Assembly (NCBI RefSeq): GCF_001570425.1
Contig: NZ_BCSX01000024.1
Location: 372,001 to 436,000, forward strand
Direction of reading: 5' to 3'
Length of the DNA stretch: 64,000 nucleotides
Source: Mycolicibacterium brisbanense
GTDB lineage: Bacteria > Actinomycetota > Actinomycetes > Mycobacteriales > Mycobacteriaceae
Positions 14,800-24,038 of this stretch are shown one piece after another; position 1 is the first letter of the stretch, and each line of letters starts with the position of its first letter. Both the position numbers and the translations under genes were made by a program. The notes under the pieces were generated by a model. It had not been told where the DNA came from. It searched no databases and saw only the letters and a list, made by a program, of their open reading frames with translations.

Positions 14800-16737
14800 G
14801 TGGCCCACCCGACGTCAGTCACCGATCACACGTCCTCCGGGATGCGGCAGAAGGTCACCTTCGCGGTGGTGATCTCCGCCCTCGGTGTGGTCTTCGGCGA
14901 TATCGGCACCAGCCCCATCTATACGCTGCAGACGCTGTTCAATCCGGATGATCCGCATCCCGTTCCGCTCAACGACAACAACGTCTACGGCGTGGTGTCG
15001 CTGATCTTCTGGACTGTGGCGACCATCGTCACGCTGACCTACGTGATGCTCATCATGCGCGCCGACAACAACGGTGAAGGCGGCATCATGGCGCTGATCA
15101 CCCTGCTGCAGCGGTGGGGCGGGTCGGCGGGGCACCGTACCGCGATGGTACTGGCGGCGCTCGGAATCTTCGGCGCCGCACTGTTTTTCGGCGACAGCAT
15201 GATCACCCCGGCCATCTCGGTGCTCTCGGCGGTCGAGGGCCTCAAGGTCGTCGAACCCGGGCTGGGGGAGTGGGTGGTGCCGATCACCGCGGTGATCATC
15301 GTGGCGCTGTTCGCGGTGCAGCGGCATGGCACGGCCGTCGTCGGCCGGTTCTTCGGACCCGTCATGGTCGTCTGGTTCGTCGCGATCGGGGCCTGCGGCG
15401 TCAGCGGTATCCTCACTCATCCCCAGATCCTGTGGGCACTGTCGCCCACCTACGCGCTGGGATTCGTCCTCGGCCACTTCCACATCGCGTTCTTCGCACT
15501 CGCTGCCGTCGTGCTCGCCGTCACCGGTGCCGAGGCGCTGTACGCCGATATGGGCCACTTCGGCCGTAAGGCCATCACCCGAGGCTGGCTGTCGCTGGTG
15601 TTGCCGGCATGCACGTTGAGCTATTTCGGGCAGGGGGCGCTGCTGATCGGTGACGAGAACAACGTCAGCGCACCGTTTTTCCTCCTCGCACCCGAATGGG
15701 CCAGGCTGCCGATCGTCGTGCTCGCCGCCGCGGCGACGGTCATCGCGTCGCAGGCCGTGATCACCGGCGCCTACTCGGTGGCCTCCCAGGCGGCGCAACT
15801 CGGTTATCTGCCGCGGTTGCGCATCGCCCACACGTCGGCCTCCACCATCGGCCAGGTCTACGTGCCGTGGATCAACGGCGTGCTGTTCGTGGGTGTGCTG
15901 ACGCTGGTGTTCGCGTTCCGCAGTTCCGCGGCGCTGGCGTACGCCTACGGGATGGCCGTCACCGCGACCATCACCATCACCACCACGCTGTTCCTGTATT
16001 ACGCCCGCACCCGGTGGAACACACCGATGTGGCTCGTGGTGTTCGGCGGCGGCGGTCTGCTCACGGCCGACCTGCTGCTGTTCGCGGCCAACCTGACCAA
16101 GATCGTGCACGGCGCCTGGCTGCCGTTGCTCATCGGCGTGGTGACCTTCGCGATCATGACCACCTGGCAGCGCGGCCGTCACATCGTCACCGCGGCCCGC
16201 GAGGAGGCCGAGGGGTCGCTCACCGAGTTCATCGACGAACTGGCGCGCAGCAGGCCGCCGTTGCCTCGGGTACCCGGCACTGCTGTGTTCCTCAACCGCA
16301 GCGGCAACACTGCGCCGCTGGCCATGCGCTCCAACGTGGACCACAACCACGTGCTGCACCGGCACGTCATCATCCTGTCGCTGGACACCGAACCCATCCC
16401 GCGCGTGCCGGACAGTGAGCGCATCACTGTCAGCGGGCTCGGTCACAGCGACGACGGCATCGTGCACGTGACCGCGCGGTTCGGCTACATGGAACGGCCC
16501 AACGTGCCTGCGACGCTGCGCAAGCTCGACCCGTCGCTCACCGAGGGACCTGTCGATATCGCCGATGCGTCGTACTTCCTGTCCAAGATCGATCTGGTGG
16601 CCGGAGACGCGCCCACCATGGCGAAATGGCGCAAACGGCTGTTCATCGCGACGTCGTACATCACCGCCGATGCCGCGGCGTATTTCAAACTTCCGCTCGA
16701 CCGCACGGTGATCATCGGCTCACGCATCGAGGTGTGA
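14800..16737 (+). CDS. kup: KUP-family potassium transporter
   Basis: 645 aa from GTG 14800 (GAGAGG upstream). Proton-coupled K+ importer in the inner membrane. The signature FGDIGTSPIYTLQTLF is at residues about 30-45, about 12 membrane helices run to residue 450, and a C-terminal cytoplasmic domain of about 180 aa follows, as in Kup. Also seen: GALFFGDSMITPAISVLSAV-type segment (GAALFFGDSMITPAISVLSA) and GAEALYADMGHFG. Length is typical. Mycobacteria vary in carrying this gene. Confidence 0.96.
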   Translation: MAHPTSVTDHTSSGMRQKVTFAVVISALGVVFGDIGTSPIYTLQTLFNPDDPHPVPLNDNNVYGVVSLIFWTVATIVTLTYVMLIMRADNNGEGGIMALITLLQRWGGSAGHRTAMVLAALGIFGAALFFGDSMITPAISVLSAVEGLKVVEPGLGEWVVPITAVIIVALFAVQRHGTAVVGRFFGPVMVVWFVAIGACGVSGILTHPQILWALSPTYALGFVLGHFHIAFFALAAVVLAVTGAEALYADMGHFGRKAITRGWLSLVLPACTLSYFGQGALLIGDENNVSAPFFLLAPEWARLPIVVLAAAATVIASQAVITGAYSVASQAAQLGYLPRLRIAHTSASTIGQVYVPWINGVLFVGVLTLVFAFRSSAALAYAYGMAVTATITITTTLFLYYARTRWNTPMWLVVFGGGGLLTADLLLFAANLTKIVHGAWLPLLIGVVTFAIMTTWQRGRHIVTAAREEAEGSLTEFIDELARSRPPLPRVPGTAVFLNRSGNTAPLAMRSNVDHNHVLHRHVIILSLDTEPIPRVPDSERITVSGLGHSDDGIVHVTARFGYMERPNVPATLRKLDPSLTEGPVDIADASYFLSKIDLVAGDAPTMAKWRKRLFIATSYITADAAAYFKLPLDRTVIIGSRIEV

Positions 16738-16819
16738 GTCTCGTCCGGTTTGGCCGCGTCCGACCTCGGCGCGTCGGTATCCGTCGTAGCCTGGTGCCAA
16801 GCCGAGAACCGGAGGGGAC

Positions 16820-17821
16820 GTGGACGAACTGACCGGAGTCCGCGCCGACGAGCTGGCTGCTCTGGAATTTTTCGCCGAGTGCCGACTGTCTGATCTGGCC
16901 CCGCTGGCGGCACAGTTGCGACCGCTGACGGCGGAACCCGGCGAGGTGCTGATGCGCCAGGGCGAGCGCGCGGTGTCCTATCTGGCGATCCGCCGCGGCC
17001 GGGTGCAGGTCATCCATACCGGAGATGACGGAGTGACGACGGTTGCCGAGATCGGCCCTGGCCTCATCGTGGGGGAGATCGCACTGCTGCGCGACGCGCC
17101 ACGGTCCGCGACGGTGGTGGCCGTCGAGCCGCTGATCGGATGGGTCGGCGATCGCGACGCCTTCGCGACGCTGCTCGAACTGCCCGGCATGCTCGACAAA
17201 CTGGTGCGCATCGCACGGCAGCGGCTCGCGGCGTTCATCACGCCGATCCCGGTCCAAGTGCGCAGTGGGGACTGGTTTTACCTGCGTCCGGTGCTGCCCG
17301 GTGACGTCGAGCGCACGCTGAACGGGCCCGTCGAGTTCTCCAGTGAAACCCTTTACCGGCGTTTCCAGTCGGTGCGCAAGCCCACAAAGGCGTTGTTGGA
17401 GTATCTGTTCGAGGTGGATTACGCCGAGCACTTCGTGTGGGTGATGACCGAGGGCGCTCTTGGGCCTGTGGTCGCCGACGCCCGGTTCGTGCGCGATGAA
17501 GCGCATTCAACGACAGCCGAGGTGGCGTTCACCGTCGGTGACGAATACCAAGGGCGTGGCATCGGCAGTTTCCTGATGGGCGCCCTGGTGATCTCGGCGG
17601 GATACGTTGGCGTTCAACGCTTTACGGCGCGGGTGCTGACCGACAACTACGCCATGCGGCACATTCTCGACCGGCTCGGAGCGGAGTGGCATCGTGACGA
17701 CCTGGGTGTGGTGACCACGGAAGTGGCTGTGCCACCGGCTGATTCGGTACCGTTCCCGGCCGAGCTCATCGAGCAGATCCGCGACGCCACCCGCCAGGTC
17801 ATCCGGGCGGTGAGCCAGTGA
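16820..17821 (+). CDS. cAMP-dependent protein lysine acetyltransferase
   Basis: 333 aa from GTG 16820. N-terminal cyclic-nucleotide-binding domain (about 10-135) with the phosphate cassette VGEIALLRDAPRSATVVAVE, and a C-terminal GNAT domain (about 150-315) with acetyl-CoA motif VGDEYQGRGIGSFLMGALVI. This fusion is the mycobacterial KAT (Rv0998, MSMEG_5458), in which cAMP relieves autoinhibition so that Usp proteins and acyl-CoA/acetyl-CoA synthetases are acetylated. The key PRSA arginine is present, so cAMP binding is expected. Acts in the cytoplasm, and links cAMP level to fatty-acid and propionate metabolism. Confidence 0.95.
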   Translation: MDELTGVRADELAALEFFAECRLSDLAPLAAQLRPLTAEPGEVLMRQGERAVSYLAIRRGRVQVIHTGDDGVTTVAEIGPGLIVGEIALLRDAPRSATVVAVEPLIGWVGDRDAFATLLELPGMLDKLVRIARQRLAAFITPIPVQVRSGDWFYLRPVLPGDVERTLNGPVEFSSETLYRRFQSVRKPTKALLEYLFEVDYAEHFVWVMTEGALGPVVADARFVRDEAHSTTAEVAFTVGDEYQGRGIGSFLMGALVISAGYVGVQRFTARVLTDNYAMRHILDRLGAEWHRDDLGVVTTEVAVPPADSVPFPAELIEQIRDATRQVIRAVSQ

Positions 17822-17837
17822 GGGATCGGCGACCGAG

Positions 17838-18560
17838 TCAGGGCGTGATGGTGGTCTGCTCGTCGATCACATTGGTGGCGTCGAGCAGCGCGCCCATCTG
17901 GTCCTCGAGGCCATCGGCGTTGAGCTGCAACACATACAGACCGTCCTGGCCCGGGATCACGACTGTTTTCTGGGCGATGACCCGCTTGGCGCCGTCACGA
18001 ACGTAGCCGCCGCCGAACTGGAACGCCTGGAATCCGCCGAGGGTGCTGCTGGACCCGTCGCCCATCGCCTCGTAGCCGGGCAGGTTCTTGATCTCGTTGG
18101 GCGCGTATTCGAGGATCTTCGCAGGGTCGACGTTGCCGGTCAGCTTGGACATCAGCGCGATGACCGACGGCGGATCAGCCGCGTACTCGGGGTCGTCGGA
18201 GACGATGGCGCCCCATGCCCAGTCCGGCGTCTTGTCCCCGGCCAGCGACCAGCCGGGGGGAACCGGCAGATTGAGCGCCGGGGTGCCCGGATCTCCTTGG
18301 TGCACTGCGGTTTCGACGAGATTGTTGTCCCGGATGTAGTCGACGATCGTGTAGTTCGGGCCTGACGTGGCCGTCGGAGAGGGCGCGTCGTGCATGCCCT
18401 TCTTCGCGGCCGCCGTCGTCGTGGTGCTGCTCTCCGTCGACTTCGACGTGGTGGTCTCCTGCGGCTTGCTGTCGGACCGGCAGCCGGCCAGCGAGATGGC
18501 GAGCGCCACGGCGGCGACGACGATGCCGCCGGCCCGCAGGGACTGGGAAATCGACGTCAT
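17838..18560 (-). CDS. LpqN/LpqT-family lipoprotein
   Basis: 240 aa. Signal peptide with lipobox LAGC at residues about 24-27 (VAAVALAISLAGCRS), a Ser/Thr/Ala-rich linker (30-60) and a secreted domain YTIVDYIRDNNLVETAVHQG ... LNLPVPPGWSLAGDKTPDWAWGAI. This is the LpqN/LpqT family of mycobacterial surface lipoproteins, some of which bind MmpL3 or TDM-related partners. It is a distant paralogue of the lpqT gene at 49410. Convergent with the acetyltransferase gene. No linked operon. Confidence 0.8.
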   Translation of the reverse strand: MTSISQSLRAGGIVVAAVALAISLAGCRSDSKPQETTTSKSTESSTTTTAAAKKGMHDAPSPTATSGPNYTIVDYIRDNNLVETAVHQGDPGTPALNLPVPPGWSLAGDKTPDWAWGAIVSDDPEYAADPPSVIALMSKLTGNVDPAKILEYAPNEIKNLPGYEAMGDGSSSTLGGFQAFQFGGGYVRDGAKRVIAQKTVVIPGQDGLYVLQLNADGLEDQMGALLDATNVIDEQTTITP

Positions 18561-18858
18561 CAGCTATCCCATCGGTTGGTCGGCATGGTGCTGCCGGGCA
18601 ACGGTGCCCTTTGGACACGGATTGCACCACAGAACGGGTGGCCTTGCGGCGGCATTCGCCATTCGCCGTGCAGCGACCTCACAGCCTATGTTGCGTAGGC
18701 AAAAAGTTTCCTTGCGTTGACAAGTACCGAACCTACCGCTCGGTCCGGATTAGCCGAGTCGGCCTGGGACCGACGCTCGCCTGCAGTTGTGCACGGGCTC
18801 GCCGTAGCTGCGCGAGCCCGTGCACCGCCTGTGGCGTCGGCTCAGTTCCGTACCGCCG
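18561..18858. promoter_or_regulatory. intergenic region upstream of the lipoprotein
   Basis: About 300 bases, AT-rich around 18685-18740 where a promoter for the minus-strand lipoprotein would be expected. It also contains the terminator hairpin at 18789-18825. No further gene is seen. Confidence 0.4.
18789..18825 (-). terminator. hairpin terminator after the small secreted protein
   Basis: 13-bp perfect stem GTGCACGGGCTCG / CGAGCCCGTGCAC with an 11-base loop, starting 33 bases past the stop of the minus-strand gene at 18859. No U-tract. Confidence 0.65.
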
Positions 18859-19113
18859 TCAGCACCTCGCAGTGAGCAGCACCGTCTGGCTTACGACGGT
18901 GGCCGGTTGCACCGAACGCACCGTGCACCGGTCGAGCGGGGCGGGACCCTGCCTGGTCAAAACCACGTGATAGCCATTGCGTTCCAGCTCAGTCACGGTG
19001 TCCTGTGCGGACCCGACACCCGACGGCGCAGCCATTGCCGGCGCTGCGAGACCGAGCGTGAACGCGGACAGCGCCGCGCCACCGGTGATCGTCGCATATG
19101 CCAACCCATACAC
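18859..19113 (-). CDS. small secreted protein, 84 aa
   Basis: Starts at GTG 19111-19113 with GGGAAGG 7 bases upstream. Signal peptide residues 1-28 (YATITGGAALSAFTLGLAAP, cleaved near AMA-AP). The mature part of about 56 aa contains DTVTELERNGYHVVLTRQG and two cysteines, one near DRC and one as the last residue, which could form a disulphide. The strand-helix pattern is PASTA-like. Many mycobacteria have such exported miniproteins of unknown role. A transcript divergent to the DUF5642 genes starts here. Confidence 0.75.
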   Translation of the reverse strand: MYGLAYATITGGAALSAFTLGLAAPAMAAPSGVGSAQDTVTELERNGYHVVLTRQGPAPLDRCTVRSVQPATVVSQTVLLTARC

Positions 19114-19241
19114 TGTCTTGCCTTCCCGAGTTTTGTCGTCGATTGAGCGCTCACTATGTCCAAACCGCTCGCGGTGGAGTTAAATTCCACTGAATCCCAA
19201 CAGTTGTCGGTGATTCACGACCCAAAAATGAGTTGACAACG

Positions 19242-19916
19242 GTGCTAGACAAGAAGCCTGTGCGCAAAGTGGCAGTCGCAGCGGCCGCGACGTGGTGCGC
19301 GGTGGCATGTACCGGAGCGCCGGAGCCGAGCGGGCCCATTTCGTCGACGACCGTGGCTACGGCCACAGCGAATCCCGTTCGAATCGACCGCGTGCGCCAG
19401 GCGCTTCCGCCGGGCTACGACGTGGCCCCAATCGACAAGCGCATCACACCCATTGCCCTGTGGGGGTTCGGATCACAGTGGACTGCCGACCCGCCGCAGT
19501 GCTCGGACTGGGCCGCCCCGGCGGTGGACCCGGCCACCGCCCGCGGTTGGTCGGGTTCGGGTCCGGGCGGGATCGTCTATGCCGTCGTCGCACGGACGAC
19601 GGCGGAACCCGATCTGACGCTCGGCGAGCAATGCGCGCAATGGAGTCTGCGCGGCGGGCACAGCACGGGCACGGTGATGGCCGTCGCCGCGCCCGCCATC
19701 CCCGACGCCATCACCACCGGCATGACGACCGTGATATCGACCGTCGTCGAAGGCGGCAACGAAACCCGTTCGCACGCCGACACGTTTACCGCTGATTTGG
19801 GTGAGTTTCACTGCTTCGTCACGATCGTCACCGACCCGGGCTCCCCGGTTCCGCCGCTCGGCCCCGAGTACGCCGCGGATCTGTTGGTGAAAACGGTGTC
19901 GGCGATACGCAGCTGA
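19242..19916 (+). CDS. DUF5642-family lipoprotein, copy 1
   Basis: 224 aa. Basic start VLDKKPVRKVAVAAAATWCA followed by lipobox AVAC, so probably a lipoprotein. The domain begins VRIDRVRQALPPGYDVAPID and ends LLVKTVSAIRS, the DUF5642 pattern of exported mycobacterial proteins of unknown function. TTG 19233 is an alternative start; no strong RBS distinguishes them. Followed after 27 bases by a second family member, so this is a tandem pair. Confidence 0.7.
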   Translation: MLDKKPVRKVAVAAAATWCAVACTGAPEPSGPISSTTVATATANPVRIDRVRQALPPGYDVAPIDKRITPIALWGFGSQWTADPPQCSDWAAPAVDPATARGWSGSGPGGIVYAVVARTTAEPDLTLGEQCAQWSLRGGHSTGTVMAVAAPAIPDAITTGMTTVISTVVEGGNETRSHADTFTADLGEFHCFVTIVTDPGSPVPPLGPEYAADLLVKTVSAIRS

Positions 19917-19943
19917 ACCGTCGCGCCCGGTAAGTTGTCAGCG

Positions 19944-20618
19944 ATGCCGAACCGGAATGTGATACCTGTCATCGTGGGCACTGCCGTCAGTGCCTGCGCT
20001 TTGGTGGCCTGCAGTCACTCGGACAAGCCGGCGTACCCCAACGCCAACATCGCCAACGTGACCCAGGTGAAGACCGACTTCGGTCCCGATTTCAAGGTCA
20101 AAGATGTCGCGCCGACGGGGATCGACCCGAAACTGCTGGCGCCGCAGAAGATACCGCCGGGAATGACGTTCGAGCCTGCCGAATGCTCGAAGTTCGCCGA
20201 AGGCCAGACGTTTCCTCCGGGTTTGAAGGGCAACATGGCCGCCGCGGTGGCCGAGGGTGCGGGCCAGCGATTCATCGTGCTGGCCGTGGAGACCTCCCAG
20301 CCGATCCCGGTGAACGATCCCGGTGATTCGTGCAAGCAGGTGAAGTTCGCCGGACCGGGCTCACGCGGTCAGGTCGACGTTGTCGAGGCACCCAAGATCG
20401 ACGGAATTCCGACCCTCGGCACGCACCGCGTGGTGCAGACTTCGGTGCAGGGGCACCCTCGCACCGGAGAGCTGTACAACTACGTGGCGAGCTTCGGGTC
20501 CTACCTGGTGATCGTCACGGCCAACCCGCTGGTGCTTCCCGACAAGCCGGTCACGCCTGTCGACACCGGGAAAGCGCGCGACCTGCTGACCGCCGCGGTC
20601 ACCGCCGTCAGAGGCTGA
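19944..20618 (+). CDS. DUF5642-family lipoprotein, copy 2
   Basis: 224 aa from ATG 19944. Signal peptide PVIVGTAVSACALVACSHSD with lipobox LVAC. The exported domain (DFGPDFKVKDVAPTGIDPKL, FEPAECSKFAEGQTFPPG, ending ARDLLTAAVTAVRG) is diverged from copy 1 but shares the domain plan and paired cysteines. Probably cotranscribed with copy 1. Function unknown. Convergent with the SoxR-AlkB gene. Confidence 0.72.
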   Translation: MPNRNVIPVIVGTAVSACALVACSHSDKPAYPNANIANVTQVKTDFGPDFKVKDVAPTGIDPKLLAPQKIPPGMTFEPAECSKFAEGQTFPPGLKGNMAAAVAEGAGQRFIVLAVETSQPIPVNDPGDSCKQVKFAGPGSRGQVDVVEAPKIDGIPTLGTHRVVQTSVQGHPRTGELYNYVASFGSYLVIVTANPLVLPDKPVTPVDTGKARDLLTAAVTAVRG

Positions 20619-20626
20619 TCGGCTCC

Positions 20627-21688
20627 TCAGTGCACGCCGTGCGGCCGGAACTGGATGCTGATGCGCGGACCGACCAACCTGCTGGTCTTCGGTATCGAAT
20701 GCTCCCACGTGCGCTGGCACGAGCCACCCATCACCAGCAGATCGCCGTGCCGGTGCTGCAACCGCAGCGCATGACCGCCGCCGCGCGGGCGCAGCGCGAA
20801 AACCCTTGTCGCACCGAGACCTACGATGGCCACCATGGTGTCCTCGGTACGGCCGCGGCCGATGGTGTCCCCGTGCCACGCCACACTGTCGTTGCCGTCG
20901 CGGTACATGCACAGCCCGGCGGTCGTGAACGGCTCGCCGAGCTCGCCGCCGTAGGTGTCGTTGAGCCGGCGCCGGATCTGCTTGAGCCGGGGATGCGGCA
21001 CCGGTTCGTTGACCAGGTGGTGAAAGCTGACCAGCCGCGGTACGTCGACCACCCGGTCGTACATCTCGCGCTGCTCGGCGCGCCAGGGGATGGTGTCCAT
21101 CAGTTCCTCGAACAGCGAATCTGCGTCAGGCAGCCAACCGGAACGCAGCTCCACCCAGGCCCCGTTGCCGAGTCTGCGACGTTCCGCGTGCTCGAACAGC
21201 GAGCCTTGCAGCGCCAGCTCCATGGCCGCGAGTGTATCGCACAGACGTTCGATGCACCGGAGGCGCGAGGCGCCCGGGCCCTGCTCGGCCAACACGTCGC
21301 CGGGGTTGGTCAGCAGGCAGGTTTTCAGACTCAGGCAGCCGCAGCCGATGCAGCCCGTCAGATTGTCGCGCAGCCGTTGTAGGTGCAGGATGCGGTCGTC
21401 GAGATCCTGGCGCCAGCCCGCCGAGAGCTTGGCCCAGTCCTTGCTGGTGGGCACTCGGTCGGTGGGCAACGTCGCGAGCGCCTCGCGGATCCGGGCCAAC
21501 GGAATGCCGAGGCGCTGCGACATTCTGATGAACGCCACCCGGCGCAGGGTCTCGCGCGCATAGCGGCGCTGGTTGCCCGACGTGCGGCGGCTGTGGATGA
21601 GCCCTTCGCGTTCGTAGAAGTGCAGGGCCGATACGGCCACGCCGCTACGGTGGGCCATCTCGCCGGGAGTCAGCTCGTGCGTGTCCAT
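20627..21688 (-). CDS. SoxR-AlkB fusion protein
   Basis: 353 aa in one uninterrupted frame. Residues 1-143 are SoxR: MerR helix-turn-helix ([20 protein letters not shown]), dimer helix, and the [2Fe-2S] ligands C113-x2-C116-x-C118-x5-C124 followed by [19 protein letters not shown], the normal SoxR C-terminus. Residues 156-353 are Alk[21 protein letters not shown] start, Fe ligands H272-x-D274 (WHGD) and H330, and 2-oxoglutarate pair R342-x5-R348. SoxR senses redox-cycling agents; AlkB removes methyl adducts from DNA/RNA bases. Both halves keep all catalytic or cluster residues. Separate soxR and alkB genes are the usual state, so a frameshift-derived fusion should be excluded. A SoxR box lies 3 bases upstream of the ATG. 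Confidence 0.88.
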   Translation of the reverse strand: MDTHELTPGEMAHRSGVAVSALHFYEREGLIHSRRTSGNQRRYARETLRRVAFIRMSQRLGIPLARIREALATLPTDRVPTSKDWAKLSAGWRQDLDDRILHLQRLRDNLTGCIGCGCLSLKTCLLTNPGDVLAEQGPGASRLRCIERLCDTLAAMELALQGSLFEHAERRRLGNGAWVELRSGWLPDADSLFEELMDTIPWRAEQREMYDRVVDVPRLVSFHHLVNEPVPHPRLKQIRRRLNDTYGGELGEPFTTAGLCMYRDGNDSVAWHGDTIGRGRTEDTMVAIVGLGATRVFALRPRGGGHALRLQHRHGDLLVMGGSCQRTWEHSIPKTSRLVGPRISIQFRPHGVH

Positions 21689-21691
21689 GAC

Positions 21692-21711
21692 ACCTAAACC
21701 CTACTTGAGGT
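21692..21711 (-). promoter_or_regulatory. SoxR box
   Basis: ACCTAAACCCTACTTGAGGT. The known SoxR operator is ACCTCAAGTTAACTTGAGGT; the right half CTTGAGGT is perfect and the left keeps ACCT-AA. On the minus strand a TAGGGT -10-like hexamer lies inside it, 9 bases before the soxR-alkB ATG, so the gene is probably autoregulated. The divergent arcA promoter could also be affected. Confidence 0.7.
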
Positions 21712-21736
21712 GGTCGTTGGGTTTAACGTTCTCGTT

Positions 21737-22942
21737 GTGGCTGATGTGGTGCTGGGCTCCAACTCCGAAGTCGGCACGCTGCGGGCCGCCATCCTGCACC
21801 GGCCCGGGCCGGAACTGCAGCGGTTGACCCCGCGCAACAACGACGCGTTGCTGTTCGACGGCGTGCCGTGGGTTCCGCGGGCGCAGCAGGAGCACGACGC
21901 GTTCGCCGATCTGCTGCGCTCCCGCGGTGTCGAGGTGTTGCTGCTGGCCGACCTGCTCACCGAGGCGCTCGCCAGCGGCGCGGCCCGGATGCACGGCATA
22001 TCGGCCGCGGTGGACGGTCGTCGGCTGGGTCTGCCGCTGGCACACGAGCTTTCGGCCTATCTGCGGACCTTGGCGCCCGCGGCCCTGGCGCACGTGCTGA
22101 TGGCGGGGATGACGTTCAACGAACTGCCGTTCAGCGAGGCCGAGATCTCCCTGGTGCGACGGATGCACCACGGCGGAGACTTCGTCATCGACCCGCTGCC
22201 CAATCTGCTGTTCACCCGGGACTCGTCGTTCTGGATCGGACCGCGCGTGGCCATCACCTCGCTGGCCTTGCCCGCGCGGGCCCGCGAGACCTCACTGACC
22301 GACGTCATCTACGCCCACCATCCGCGGTTCCTCGGCGTGCGGCGCGCCTACGAATCCCGCTCGGCACCCGTCGAAGGCGGCGATGTGCTGCTGCTGGCGC
22401 CCGGTGTCGTCGCGGTCGGGGTGGGGGAGCGCACGACGCCTGCCGGTGCGGAAGCCTTGGCGCGCAGCCTTTTCGACGACGATCTCGCTCACACGGTCCT
22501 CGCGGTGCCGATCGCGCAGGAGCGGGCCCAGATGCACCTGGACACCGTGTGCACCATGGTCGACGTGGACGCGGTGGTGATGTACCCGAACATCGTAGAT
22601 TCGTTGTCCGCGTTCACCATTCACCGCGAGGACCGTGGCGTTCGCATCGACGACGCGGTGCCGTTCGTGCAAGCCGCCGCCGAGGCGATGGGCATCGACA
22701 AGCTGCGGGTCATCGACACCGGGTTGGACCCCGTCACCGCCGAGCGCGAGCAATGGGACGACGGCAACAACACGCTGGCCGTCGCGCCGGGCGTGGTGGT
22801 GGCCTATGAGCGCAACGTCGAAACCAATGCACGGCTTGCCGATTCCGGTATCGAAGTGCTCGCCATCGCGGCGTCCGAGCTGGGCACCGGCCGCGGTGGG
22901 CCCCGCTGCATGTCGTGCCCGGCGGCGCGGGACCCGCTCTAG
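21737..22942 (+). CDS. arcA: arginine deiminase
   Basis: 401 aa. Hydrolyses arginine to citrulline and ammonia. Seen: [20 protein letters not shown] start, [10 protein letters not shown] (substrate Asp), [33 protein letters not shown]-type GGD segment, [10 protein letters not shown] (catalytic His), and the C-terminal [17 protein letters not shown] with the catalytic cysteine. GTG 21737 matches the start of the M. tuberculosis enzyme; the GTG at 21710 lies in the SoxR box and is rejected. No arcB or arcC is nearby, so the full fermentation pathway is not encoded here. Confidence 0.94.
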   Translation: MADVVLGSNSEVGTLRAAILHRPGPELQRLTPRNNDALLFDGVPWVPRAQQEHDAFADLLRSRGVEVLLLADLLTEALASGAARMHGISAAVDGRRLGLPLAHELSAYLRTLAPAALAHVLMAGMTFNELPFSEAEISLVRRMHHGGDFVIDPLPNLLFTRDSSFWIGPRVAITSLALPARARETSLTDVIYAHHPRFLGVRRAYESRSAPVEGGDVLLLAPGVVAVGVGERTTPAGAEALARSLFDDDLAHTVLAVPIAQERAQMHLDTVCTMVDVDAVVMYPNIVDSLSAFTIHREDRGVRIDDAVPFVQAAAEAMGIDKLRVIDTGLDPVTAEREQWDDGNNTLAVAPGVVVAYERNVETNARLADSGIEVLAIAASELGTGRGGPRCMSCPAARDPL

Positions 22943-22954
22943 GCGTTGAGCGGA

Positions 22955-23019
22955 CCGCCGATTTCGACGCCAGGGTCGCGGCTCCGGCGCCATAGCAACC
23001 CTCATGTCGAAATCGGCGG
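22955..23019. repeat. long intergenic palindrome (GGGTCGCGG class)
   Basis: 14-bp perfect arms CCGCCGATTTCGAC (22955-22968) and GTCGAAATCGGCGG (23006-23019), with inner AGGGT / ACCCT. It sits between convergent arcA and the DUF559 gene, and the right arm encodes the last residues (PPIST) of the latter. It probably acts as a two-way terminator. Confidence 0.75.
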
Positions 23020-23853
23020 GTAGCCACGCCGTGCAAACGCTTCTTTCACCCGGTGCAGGATGAATGCCCGGCTGTGTTCGGCGACCACATGGATATCGAT
23101 CCAGCCCTCACGGGCGACAAGCTCGTTACGGCCGATGTCGTGAACATATCGGGGGCGATCGGTGGCATGGTGTTTGCCGTCGTAGTCGAGGCCAATCTTC
23201 GGCTCGTCGTATCCCATATCGATGAATGCCTCGCCGAAACCGTCGGTGACCCTGATCTGTGTGCTCGGTCGCGGGTAGCCCGCATCGATGAGCAGCAGAC
23301 GGAGCAGCGTCTCCTGCGGCGACTGTGCGCCCGCATCTATCAGGGCGAGCGCCGTTCGGGCGCTGCGGATTCCGCGAAGGCCCGGATACCGCGTAGCGAG
23401 CTCCAGCACCTGTGCGGCGCCGACGCCGGTGGCAGCAGAGAGCGCGTCCAGATGCGAGACCGCACTATCGCGGGGCAGAAATCGTGCGAGGTCGAGCGCA
23501 GTCCGAAGTGGTGTTGTGACTGGCAGCTCGCCGATTCGGCAGATCTCGTCGGGTGAGATTCGTTCGTCGCGCATCACGATCCCCGGCCGTCGCCGGCCGT
23601 GCTTGACGATCAATTCCACCGGGGCGTCGTCAACGACCCATTTCGCGCCGTGCAGTGCCGCGGCGGCGCGGCCGGCGATGATGGCGCGGCGGCCGGACCA
23701 CAGCCAAGCTGCGACAGTGTTTACTTCCAGCGTCGGGGTGATGCCCCTCGGTAGGTAGACGCGCGGTTGTGACGACGTGTACCGCCATCTCAACTGCCCG
23801 CGGGTAAGGCGCCCCGCGGTGAGGGCCTCCGGCCCGATGAATGGTTCGACCAT
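23002..23853 (-). CDS. DUF559-type nuclease-fold protein
   Basis: 283 aa from ATG 23851-23853 (MVEPFIGPEALTAGRLTRGQ). The N-terminal half resembles AbiEi-like winged-helix regions (YLPRGITPTLEVNTVAAWLW, AALHGAKWVVDDAPVELIV, ELPVTTPLRTALDLARF). The C-terminal half resembles the Vsr/DUF559 fold (FIDMGYDEPKIGLDYDGKHH, then GRNELVAREGWIDIHVVAE). Such proteins are abundant in mycobacteria and have no proven function; an antitoxin-like or nuclease role is a guess. The longer frame to 24048 includes a palindrome arm and is not used. No toxin partner is adjacent. Confidence 0.7.
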   Translation of the reverse strand: MVEPFIGPEALTAGRLTRGQLRWRYTSSQPRVYLPRGITPTLEVNTVAAWLWSGRRAIIAGRAAAALHGAKWVVDDAPVELIVKHGRRRPGIVMRDERISPDEICRIGELPVTTPLRTALDLARFLPRDSAVSHLDALSAATGVGAAQVLELATRYPGLRGIRSARTALALIDAGAQSPQETLLRLLLIDAGYPRPSTQIRVTDGFGEAFIDMGYDEPKIGLDYDGKHHATDRPRYVHDIGRNELVAREGWIDIHVVAEHSRAFILHRVKEAFARRGYPPIST

Positions 23854-23945
23854 GGGGGGATGGTCCGCAGGAGCGACGACGTCTGCGCTCAGCAGATATC
23901 GATTTGACGCGCAGCTGGGGATGAAAACTGGTTTGGGGATATGTC

Positions 23946-24017
23946 GCCGTCGACGCCGATTTCGACACCACGGTCGTCCTGCCTTGCGATTCGCAACCCT
24001 GTGTCGAAAACGACGGC
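23946..24017. repeat. imperfect intergenic palindrome
   Basis: GCCGTCG...TTTCGACAC on the left (23946-23952, 23960-23968) pairs with GTGTCGAAA...CGACGGC on the right (24001-24009, 24011-24017), with an unequal bulge. It shares TTTCGACACC...GGTCG features with the palindrome at 22955. Lies 22 bases past the pmt stop, so it could be the pmt terminator. Confidence 0.6.
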
Positions 24018-24038
24018 TCAACGGCGCCCCAAGCACGC

